From NCBI GenBank assembly GCA_050950065.1, contig JBMNGX010000002.1:372001-436000 (forward strand): a stretch of 64,000 nt of DNA, read 5' to 3'. Every line of letters begins with the position of its first letter. The first letter of the stretch is position 1. Both the position numbers and the translations under genes were made by a program. Shown piece after piece: positions 57,924 to 64,000 of the stretch. The DNA comes from JBAYOE01 sp050950065. GTDB taxonomy: Bacteria; Spirochaetota; Spirochaetia; Sphaerochaetales; Sphaerochaetaceae. The notes under the pieces were generated by a model. The model saw only the letters and a list, made by a program, of their open reading frames with translations. It was not told the origin of the DNA and made no database searches.

Positions 57924-59219
57924 ATGGAAAACCAAGAGTTTGCAAAGTTAATTCTTCCCGATAAGGGGCCAATCGACATTCCTGTTATTACCGATAATGT
58001 TGGTGATAAATCCATTGATATCCACTCACTAAGAAAAGAGACAGGCTACATTACATACGACCCTGGATTTGTTAACACAGGAAGTTGTACTAGTAGCATC
58101 TGTTACGTCAATGGCGAAAAGGGTATTTTACGTTATCGTGGATATGCTATTGAAGATTTAGTTGAGACTGCCGACTTTGTTGAAGTAATCTACCTTCTAA
58201 TTAAAGGAGAACTTCCCGATTTAACAGAAAGAAGGCGCTACAGCGAACTTTTAAATAAAGAGTCACTTCTACATCACGATATGCAAGCTTTCTTTAGAAC
58301 CTTCCCATTCAAAGCTCATCCAATGTCTGTTTTAGGGGCTATGAGCGTCTCTTTAAGCGCTTTTTACCCTGAGATGGAAGAGATTGACCCAGAGTTACAA
58401 GTGGACCTTGCTGTAACTCGCTTAGTCTCTAAGATAAGAACTATTAATGCCTTTATTTACCGCCACCTAAGAGGTGAAGATTTTGTTGATCCCTCTTACA
58501 AGTACAGCTACTGTGAGAACTTTTTAAACATGATGTTTAAATCTCCAGTTATAGAGTACCAAATAAATCCACTCCATGTAAAAGCGTTAAACCAACTTCT
58601 AATCTTACATGCAGACCATGAACAAAACTGTTCAACCACCGCAGTTAGATTAATTGCCAGTAGTGGAGCAAACCTCTATGCCTCAGTTAGTGCCGGCATT
58701 TGTGCCCTTTGGGGACCAAAACATGGGGGAGCTAACCAAGCAGTTATTGAGATGTTTGAAGGTGCTCACGTTGAAAATCTAAAAGCAAAAGATATTATTG
58801 AAGTTGCTAAGAACCCTAAAACTAACTTTAGATTAATGGGCTTTGGACACCGTGTTTACAAAACATACGATCCAAGAGCTATGATTGCTAAAAAACTTTA
58901 CAAAGAGGTTTTAGCTGAAACTGGTGAAAGTGACCCACTATTGGATTTAGCAATGGAATTAGAGGAGTTAGCTGTTAAAGATGATTATTTCCAAGAGCGC
59001 AACCTCTACCCTAACGTCGACTTTTACACAGGTCTTATTTTTAGAAAGATTGGAATTCCAACAGATATGTTTACCAACATGTTTGCCATGGGACGCTTAC
59101 CAGGGTGGATTGCCCACTGGTTAGAGTGGTCTAAAGATCCATACGGAAAGATTGGGCGTCCTCGCCAAGTTTACATGGGTCCTGGAGAGAGAAAAGTTAA
59201 ACCAATTAGCGAAAGATAG
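57924..59219 (+). CDS. gltA: Citrate synthase
   Basis: 431 residues. Landmarks: YDPGFVNTGSCTSSICYVNGEKGILRYRGYAIEDL, ILHADHEQNCSTTAVRLIASSGANLYASVSAGICALWGPKHGGANQAVIEM (catalytic His in GPKHGGANQ), LMGFGHRVYKTYDPRA, and YPNVDFYTGLIFRKIGIPTDMFTNMFAMGRLPGWIAHWLEW with the catalytic Asp. It condenses oxaloacetate and acetyl-CoA. SD GGAGGAG precedes the ATG. No other TCA-cycle gene is in the window. Confidence 0.96.
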   Translation: MENQEFAKLILPDKGPIDIPVITDNVGDKSIDIHSLRKETGYITYDPGFVNTGSCTSSICYVNGEKGILRYRGYAIEDLVETADFVEVIYLLIKGELPDLTERRRYSELLNKESLLHHDMQAFFRTFPFKAHPMSVLGAMSVSLSAFYPEMEEIDPELQVDLAVTRLVSKIRTINAFIYRHLRGEDFVDPSYKYSYCENFLNMMFKSPVIEYQINPLHVKALNQLLILHADHEQNCSTTAVRLIASSGANLYASVSAGICALWGPKHGGANQAVIEMFEGAHVENLKAKDIIEVAKNPKTNFRLMGFGHRVYKTYDPRAMIAKKLYKEVLAETGESDPLLDLAMELEELAVKDDYFQERNLYPNVDFYTGLIFRKIGIPTDMFTNMFAMGRLPGWIAHWLEWSKDPYGKIGRPRQVYMGPGERKVKPISER

Positions 59220-59224
59220 ACTAT

Positions 59225-60379
59225 TTAGCCCCTCTTTTTTATAAGAGTAAAGAAGAGGGGTAACAATACTACTACACTACTTCCTTTTAAAACTGCATCG
59301 TAGCCAAACTTCTCATAAAAGTATCCACCAAGGATTGAACCAATTATTGTACCACTGGTTAACAACACTTCATGGACCAACATTCTTTTAGACCTATTTA
59401 TTGAACCAGAAGCTCCATGGAAAATGCTAAATGAGTAGGCAAAAGCAAACAATATTCCAGAGATAAAAAAGAAGATCATGTATAAAAGAAAACTCTCAAT
59501 CATTGTGCCCCAAAAGTATAATAGGCTGTATAAAACTAATATTGAGAGGATTAATGTTTTATTAAAGTGCCACCAAGAAGTCCTACCTAAAACTATGAAC
59601 ATAATGAAAGTGGCCATTCCCCTAATTAAAAGAAGCAATCCAACAGAACTCTCATTAATAGTTAACTCATCCAATGCATATAGGGGGAAAATTGTGATTA
59701 GTATTGCCAAAGCTGCATAAATAACTAACACCCCAGCCCACGATAAAAACCTCAAAGGGGTACTTTGATCAACCAAATCCCCTTTTGCAATATTCTCTTT
59801 TTCACTGGCAATACTTCGAATTGAGGGAACTAGCTTAGTAGAAATTGCAATTAAAAAATAAACACTAAATAATAAAACTATTCCAACAACTATGGGATAA
59901 GAGGTATTAAAGGCAACTAAAGTTCCCGTAAGAAGTGGTGAAAGAGCTGCCCCTAAAGACCAAGAGGAGTTAAAAGAGCTAGTTGCTCTACTTAGCTCAT
60001 CCCCCTCTTTTCCTCGAGCTAACCAAGTTTGTACTTGAGGCCATAAAAATGACATAAAAAGACCGTAGAAAAATAAAAGGATAAAAACAAAGATAATGTT
60101 TTTTGTTGTTAAAAGGGCAATCATCACAAAAGCCATCCCCACCATAGAGAGTTCCACACTGTGACGTGGGCGCATTCGGTGGGTTATAGGTTCCAAAACG
60201 ATACAAAAAAGAAAGTAGGTCCCTGTATAAATAGCAGCCGATAAACCAATTAACTGTGCCGAAAGATTAAAATTGAGCCTTAAATAGTAAACTAAAGCTA
60301 AGTTAATCATTGAAATTGCAAACTGGGCAACAAAAGAGGCACTGTTTAAAACTTTACCTTGTAAATTAGATGTGTTCAT
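59225..60379 (-). CDS. Major facilitator superfamily transporter
   Basis: 384 residues and about twelve hydrophobic segments. The loop after segment 2 (EPITHRMRPRHSVELSM) corresponds to the MFS A-motif region, and the WPQVQTWLARG and SWSLGAALSPLLTG segments resemble drug-efflux-type MFS proteins. The substrate is unknown. It converges with gltA (5 nt apart). TTGCAA-17-TAAATT stands 8 nt before the ATG with no SD: leaderless. Confidence 0.82.
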   Translation of the reverse strand: MNTSNLQGKVLNSASFVAQFAISMINLALVYYLRLNFNLSAQLIGLSAAIYTGTYFLFCIVLEPITHRMRPRHSVELSMVGMAFVMIALLTTKNIIFVFILLFFYGLFMSFLWPQVQTWLARGKEGDELSRATSSFNSSWSLGAALSPLLTGTLVAFNTSYPIVVGIVLLFSVYFLIAISTKLVPSIRSIASEKENIAKGDLVDQSTPLRFLSWAGVLVIYAALAILITIFPLYALDELTINESSVGLLLLIRGMATFIMFIVLGRTSWWHFNKTLILSILVLYSLLYFWGTMIESFLLYMIFFFISGILFAFAYSFSIFHGASGSINRSKRMLVHEVLLTSGTIIGSILGGYFYEKFGYDAVLKGSSVVVLLPLFFTLIKKRG

Positions 60380-60387
60380 TAATTTTC

Positions 60388-60416
60388 AATTTAGAGATGA
60401 ATTTAAATTGTTGCAA
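60388..60416 (-). promoter_or_regulatory. MFS gene promoter, leaderless
   Basis: TTGCAA (60411-60416), 17-nt spacer, TAAATT (60388-60393), then 8 bases (GAAAATTA) to the ATG. Confidence 0.55.
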
Positions 60417-60428
60417 GTAGTTTAACTA

Positions 60429-60456
60429 TTGCCCAACATTATATATATGTTATAAA
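60429..60456 (+). promoter_or_regulatory. DUF212 gene promoter, leaderless
   Basis: TTGCCC (60429-60434), 16-nt spacer, TATAAA (60451-60456), then 9 bases (ATCACCACT) to the ATG. The spacer is the dyad AACAT-TATATAT-ATGTT. Confidence 0.6.
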
Positions 60457-60465
60457 ATCACCACT

Positions 60466-60918
60466 ATGGAAATTGTATTGTACAACAAGGCCCTTGCTGC
60501 TGCTTTTGGTGGGGTGTTCATAGCCCAACTTCTTAAGCCATTTTTAATTTGGCCAATTGAAAGGAAGTTTCGCTATAACCTCTTTATCTCAACAGGAGGA
60601 ATGCCCTCTAGCCACACAGCTATGGTTGTTGCACTAACAACAAGTATCTTTTTAACAGAAGGCCCTTCAACATTGGCCTTCGCTATAGCGATGACATTTA
60701 GTTTGATTACAATGCACGATGCGATGGGAATACGCCAAGCTGCTGGAAAGCAAGCTAAAGTAATCAACGAGTGGTCTCGCCTCTTAGCTCAAATCCATGC
60801 TGACGGGGAGTTCACCCCAGAAAACCTAAAGACGATGTTGGGGCACTCTTTCACCCAAGTTGTTGGAGGAATTGTTGTTGGGCTGATCACTGGTTATACA
60901 ATAACCTTAATGATGTGA
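60466..60918 (+). CDS. Divergent PAP2 (DUF212) family membrane protein
   Basis: 150 residues with about four membrane segments. Family hallmarks are FISTGGMPSSHTAMVVALTTSI (the SGGMPSSHxA motif shared with PAP2 phosphatases), MTFSLITMHDAMGIRQAAGKQAKVIN, and GHSFTQVVGGIVVGLITGY at the end. Phosphatase activity on isoprenoid or phospholipid phosphates is suspected for the family, not shown. No SD. Its stop codon overlaps the ARG-box-like site of the next gene. Confidence 0.9.
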   Translation: MEIVLYNKALAAAFGGVFIAQLLKPFLIWPIERKFRYNLFISTGGMPSSHTAMVVALTTSIFLTEGPSTLAFAIAMTFSLITMHDAMGIRQAAGKQAKVINEWSRLLAQIHADGEFTPENLKTMLGHSFTQVVGGIVVGLITGYTITLMM

Positions 60919-60965
60919 ATATTTATACAAATATTGTTGACTCTTTGTGCATAATTATGTAACTT
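60916..60965 (+). promoter_or_regulatory. Amino-acid ABC importer promoter with ARG-box-like site
   Basis: TGAATATTTATACA (60916-60929) differs from the argG site by one base in 14. It is followed by TTGACT (60937-60942), a 17-nt spacer and TAACTT (60960-60965). The dyad AATATTT-ATAC-AAATATT also covers the site. Confidence 0.6.
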
Positions 60966-60993
60966 CTACCAATAGTTTTGTTGGAGAGGTATT

Positions 60994-61746
60994 ATGAAAA
61001 AAGTAATTATGTTATCTGTTTTGATCTTATTTAGTCTCACTTTAGTTTTTGCTGGTGGGTCAAAAGAGAAAAATGAGTATGTATTTGGTAGTGATGCAAC
61101 TTGGCCACCACTAGAGTTTGTTGACGAAAATGGCGATATTACCGGTTTTGAAGTTGAACTAGTTTATGCCATAAGTGAACACTCAGGAATTCCAATGAAA
61201 GTTCGTAACGTTGCTTGGGATGGAATTTTTGCTGGTCTTGCTAACAACGCATACGACGCTGTTGCCAGTGGTGTTACTATTATGGATGAGCGCAAAGAGA
61301 CAATGGACTTCACTATCCCAATTCTAGAAGTTACCCAATCAATTATTACCAACAAAGGTGCTGCTGTTTTAAAGAATGAGAATGATTTAAATGGCAAAAC
61401 TGTTGGAGTTCAAATTGGAACTACTGGAAACTTCGCTGTTGAAAAAATAGCTGGTGTAAGGGTAAGAGCTTATGATGATATTGGTTTAGCTGTTGAAGAT
61501 CTGTTAAATAGAAACGTTGATGCAGTTGTTGCCGACTCTCTAATTGCCAGTGACTTCGTTTTAGCAAATGAGAACTACGCAAATAGATTAACTGTTACAG
61601 GAACTGTTAGCGGTGATGTTGAACAAATTGGTATTGCCGTTAAAAAAGGGAACAAAGAGCTTTTAGATTTACTAAACAAAAACCTAAAAGAGCTCTTTGA
61701 GAATGGAACCATCGATGCTTTAAAGGCAAAGTGGGATATTCTATAA
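60994..61746 (+). CDS. Amino-acid ABC transporter substrate-binding protein
   Basis: 250 residues. Signal peptide MKKVIMLSVLILFSLTLVFA, then GGSKEKNEYVFGSDATWPPLEFVDENGDITGFEVELV, the family-3 solute-binding motif (G-F-E/D-V-D-L). AYDAVASGVTIMDERKETMDFTIPI and KTVGVQIGTTGNFAVE follow the pattern for basic or polar amino-acid binders. There is no lipobox Cys before GGSKEK, although that context is usually lipidated in spirochaetes, so the protein should be periplasmic and free. The ARG-box-like site suggests arginine. SD GGAGAGG. Next come permease and ATPase genes. Confidence 0.88.
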   Translation: MKKVIMLSVLILFSLTLVFAGGSKEKNEYVFGSDATWPPLEFVDENGDITGFEVELVYAISEHSGIPMKVRNVAWDGIFAGLANNAYDAVASGVTIMDERKETMDFTIPILEVTQSIITNKGAAVLKNENDLNGKTVGVQIGTTGNFAVEKIAGVRVRAYDDIGLAVEDLLNRNVDAVVADSLIASDFVLANENYANRLTVTGTVSGDVEQIGIAVKKGNKELLDLLNKNLKELFENGTIDALKAKWDIL

Positions 61747-61767
61747 ATTTAGTTTAGTGTGAAAAGC

Positions 61768-61789
61768 AGGCCGAAGTTAACTTCGGCCT
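61768..61789 (+). other. Intercistronic hairpin in the ABC importer operon
   Basis: AGGCCGAAGTT/AACTTCGGCCT, a perfect 11-bp inverted repeat, followed by AGTTTTG. It lies between the binding-protein and permease genes. Such elements allow higher expression of the binding protein, by partial termination or by protecting the upstream mRNA. Confidence 0.75.
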
Positions 61790-61815
61790 AGTTTTGTGCA
61801 AGGAGAACAACCTTA

Positions 61816-62640
61816 ATGACCCGATTGAATTTAACACCACACAAGAAAAATGGGGATTCTAAACACCAAAAGATTACCCAAATTCACATGACCGATGGTG
61901 TTCTCATACCAAAGAAAAGTGATTCACTACTGTTTAACTCGTGGCGAACCACCTTTATTTTAGCTTTAACCCTATTATCTACTTTAGTTATCTTTTTTCC
62001 AAAACCATATAGATCAATTTTCTTAGTGGTAATTAAAGGGGCCCCAACAACATTCCAAGTAACGATCTTGTCGATTATGGGAGCAATTGTTATTGGTTTA
62101 TTTGCAGGTTTGGGGGCTGTTAGTAAAAGTAGAGTGATAAATATGATCAGTGGAGTATATGTTGAACTGATTAGAGGAATCCCCCTTTTAGTTCAGCTCA
62201 TATTTATCTACTACGCAATGGGACGCTTGTTTAGAATAGAGGGGATGGCTGCAGCCTTTGTAGCTCTTTCTATCTGTTTTGGTGCTTACATGGGTGAAAT
62301 CATTAGAGCAGGGATTCAAGCAGTTCCTAAAGGGCAGATGGAGGCAGCTATCGCATTAGGGATGAGCCGCTCTCAAGCTTTTAGGTACGTTATTTTACCT
62401 CAAACAATTAAAATAGTTTTACCTGCTATTGGTAATGAGTTTATCTCAATGTTAAAAGACTCCTCTTTAGTCTCAACAATTGCCCTTAGTGATATCTTAC
62501 GTAAAGGGCGTGAATATATTGCACGAACTTTCTTATCGTTAGAGACTATGTTAGTTGTTGCATTGGTCTATTTGATTATTACATTAGTCTTAAGTCGCTT
62601 AGTTGGTATTTTAGAAGAGAGGTTACACGCCAATGGTTAG
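61816..62640 (+). CDS. Amino-acid ABC transporter permease
   Basis: 274 residues. A 45-residue hydrophilic N-terminus precedes five or more membrane segments. The HisMQ-type motif is present: VKGAPTTFQVTILSIMGAIVIGLFAGLG, YVELIRGIPLLVQLIFIYY, and the EAA loop EAAIALGMSRSQAFRYVILPQTIKIVLPAIGNEF that contacts the ATPase. Overlaps the ATPase gene by 8 nt. SD AAGGAGA before the ATG. Confidence 0.93.
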   Translation: MTRLNLTPHKKNGDSKHQKITQIHMTDGVLIPKKSDSLLFNSWRTTFILALTLLSTLVIFFPKPYRSIFLVVIKGAPTTFQVTILSIMGAIVIGLFAGLGAVSKSRVINMISGVYVELIRGIPLLVQLIFIYYAMGRLFRIEGMAAAFVALSICFGAYMGEIIRAGIQAVPKGQMEAAIALGMSRSQAFRYVILPQTIKIVLPAIGNEFISMLKDSSLVSTIALSDILRKGREYIARTFLSLETMLVVALVYLIITLVLSRLVGILEERLHANG

Positions 62641-63376
62641 AATTAAAATAGAAAATTTGTGTAAAGATTTTCCCCTTCAAGACAAACCTACCCTTCACGC
62701 AGTTAAGGACGCTTCCTTAGAAGTAAAAAAAGGGGAAGTCGTTTTAATTATAGGGCCATCTGGTAGTGGTAAATCAACCTTATTACGTTCAATCAACAAA
62801 CTTGAAATTCCAACTAGTGGAAAGATATTTATTGATGATGAAGAGGTAACAGGAAGTGCTGATATTAGAAAAATCAGAGAAGAAGTTGGAATGGTTTTTC
62901 AAAACTTCAACCTCTTTCCCCACTTAACAGCTTTGGAGAATATCACCTTAGGCCCTTTAAAAGTGAAAGGGATTAGTAAAAAAGAGGCCTTTGAATTAGG
63001 TCAATCTCTATTAAAGAGAGTTGGCCTAGAAGAGAAAGCCGACAGCTACCCTAACCAGCTCTCTGGTGGACAGCAACAAAGAGTTGCTATAGCACGTGCT
63101 TTAGCAATGAACCCTAAGGTTATGTTGTTTGATGAACCAACTAGTGCTCTCGATCCAGAGATGATTAAAGAGGTTTTAGATGTAATGCTCTCTTTAGCTA
63201 AAGAGGGAATGACAATGTTAATTGTTAGTCATGAGATGGGCTTTGCCAATGCAGCAGCCGATCGGGTAGTTTTTATGGATGAGGGAAAGATTGTTGAAGT
63301 TGATACTCCCCAAAACCTTTTTACTAACCCCCAAAATGAGAGAACTAAGAAGTTTTTAAACCATATTTTAAAGTAG
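62633..63376 (+). CDS. Amino-acid ABC transporter ATP-binding protein
   Basis: 247 residues, GlnQ/HisP-like. Walker A GPSGSGKSTLLRSIN, Q-loop VFQNFNLFPHLTALEN, signature QLSGGQQQRVAIARAL, Walker B VMLFDEPTSALDPEM, H-loop LIVSHEMGFA. The polar-amino-acid importer subfamily ending (FMDEGKIVEVDTPQNLF...RTKKFLNHIL) is present. Last gene of the importer operon, with a terminator overlapping its stop. Confidence 0.95.
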   Translation: MVRIKIENLCKDFPLQDKPTLHAVKDASLEVKKGEVVLIIGPSGSGKSTLLRSINKLEIPTSGKIFIDDEEVTGSADIRKIREEVGMVFQNFNLFPHLTALENITLGPLKVKGISKKEAFELGQSLLKRVGLEEKADSYPNQLSGGQQQRVAIARALAMNPKVMLFDEPTSALDPEMIKEVLDVMLSLAKEGMTMLIVSHEMGFANAAADRVVFMDEGKIVEVDTPQNLFTNPQNERTKKFLNHILK

Positions 63377-63402
63377 TAGTTTTAATTAACTACTACTTTT
63401 TT
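63373..63402 (+). terminator. Terminator of the ABC importer operon
   Basis: GTAGTAGTT-TTAATT-AACTACTAC, a 9-bp perfect stem, followed by TTTTTT. Confidence 0.88.
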
Positions 63403-63461
63403 CCTCATTGGTAGAAATAAACCATTGAAATCTTCTCTCTAAAGAACAAAAATCAATTTTT

Positions 63462-64000
63462 ATGAATAGTTTTACAACTTGGTTAGAAAACCACATAACT
63501 TTACAAAAACACTCAAACCAACAATATGAGAAAGAGAACGCCATTAGCCACCTTGTTGGCTCAATTGCCTCTTTAGTTTTTTTAACTATCATAATAGTTA
63601 GAAAAAACATCTACACTTCATCCTACACATTTTGGGGTTTAATTATTTATGCTTTAGCTAATTTATTGTTGTATAGCTCATCAACGTTGTACCACCACGT
63701 TGAAATAGGGAATCTTAAAAGGGTGTTGCGCCTTTTTGATCATGTGAATATATACATCTTAATTGCAGGCACTTATACACCACTGTTGATGTCTATTCAC
63801 TCCAAAGAGAGTTTACAACTAACAGTTATAGTTTGGTTAGTTGCTTTAATTGGTATAGTTTTAAAAGTTATTTTTTGGGGACGATACAGAGTCCTTCATG
63901 TCCTATTTTACCTACTAATGGGGTGGATGATAATTTTCTTTTGGCCAATTGTTGTCCCATTTTTAGAGCCAAATCTTTTAAAGTTTGTCATAGCAGCTGG
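63462..64000 (+). CDS. Hemolysin-III/YqfA (PAQR-like) family membrane protein, 5' part
   Basis: 179 codons are visible before the window ends. The N-terminus MNSFTTWLENHITLQKHSNQ leads into hydrophobic segments. Family motifs are EKENAISHLVGSIASLV (E..N..H..G), LLLYSSSTLYHHV (Ser and His ligands), LKRVLRLFDHVNIYILIAGTYTPLL (conserved RxFDHxxIYxLIAGTYTP) and the HVLFYLLMGWMII stretch. These are the metal-site positions of PAQR/hemolysin-III proteins, whose physiological role is unclear. The ATG has no SD. Confidence 0.93.
   Translation, partial: MNSFTTWLENHITLQKHSNQQYEKENAISHLVGSIASLVFLTIIIVRKNIYTSSYTFWGLIIYALANLLLYSSSTLYHHVEIGNLKRVLRLFDHVNIYILIAGTYTPLLMSIHSKESLQLTVIVWLVALIGIVLKVIFWGRYRVLHVLFYLLMGWMIIFFWPIVVPFLEPNLLKFVIAA

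Noticed and set aside
1..64000. CRISPR arrays, rRNA genes, prophage genes, toxin-antitoxin or defence systems
   Set aside because: No regularly spaced repeats, no rRNA-like stretches, and no gene with phage, nuclease-defence or toxin motifs could be supported.

Overview
The window is AT-rich bacterial chromosome, densely coding on both strands with almost no spacers. It most likely comes from a spirochaete. The main reasons are gene order and family content: rpsB-tsf-frr-uppS-cdsA-dxr-rseP with no pyrH between tsf and frr (the Treponema order), rpsF-ssb-rpsR-(membrane protein)-rplI-dnaB, two EF-G paralogues of non-housekeeping type, an XPB-type helicase, and a 30-residue AURKAIP1/COX24-like ribosomal peptide. 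I cannot assign a genus.

Layout. 1-2.1 kb: end of a metallo-beta-lactamase-fold hydrolase, rluD, a small membrane protein, yggS. 2.2-9.3 kb is the only accessory-looking region. It holds a complete ISL3-type insertion sequence with an 8-bp target duplication, two tRNA-Val(UAC) genes in a long direct repeat, a two-gene exopolysaccharide export module between them (Wzc-like kinase plus a frameshifted SLBB export protein), a diverged remnant of the guaB 3' end, and a guaB (IMP dehydrogenase) gene with three frameshifts. 9.4-18.4 kb: amylosucrase, a Zn/Cd P-type ATPase with an ArsR/SmtB-type operator, two EF-G paralogues, trmB. 18.4-26.7 kb: mfd, an inositol-phosphatase-like gene, an ACT protein / NTPase / queuosine-precursor transporter operon, nrdR, a dGTPase-like HD protein. 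26.7-33.3 kb: aroK-aroC, an XPB helicase and its partner, and a fused aroD-aroE. 33.4-42.3 kb: an ABC-F protein, maf, and the translation/envelope run rpsB to rseP. 42.3-46.6 kb: the dnaB/rplI/rpsR/ssb/rpsF operon and the AURKAIP1-like peptide. 46.9-56 kb: murD, a FemABX protein, metG, hflK-hflC, a PerR-like regulator, a lipoprotein, argG, a SmtB-like sensor. 56-64 kb: an outer-membrane-like protein, a hydroxyacid dehydrogenase, citrate synthase, an MFS transporter, a DUF212 protein, an amino-acid ABC importer and the start of a hemolysin-III family protein.

How the parts connect. Two promoters (argG and the amino-acid ABC importer) carry nearly identical ARG-box-like 14-mers, suggesting a small arginine regulon. 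The metal ATPase operator matches the type bound by SmtB/CzrA proteins, and such a protein with an intact alpha-5 zinc site is encoded 42 kb away. Several genes (yggS, metG, the SmtB-like regulator, the MFS gene, the DUF212 gene) have a -10 hexamer only 6-9 nt before the start codon and no Shine-Dalgarno, so they are probably transcribed as leaderless mRNAs. The most unusual structure is at 3.8-8.0 kb, where the export module sits between two copies of a guaB-3'/promoter/tRNA-Val unit, as expected for integration of a transferred segment by recombination at the tRNA.
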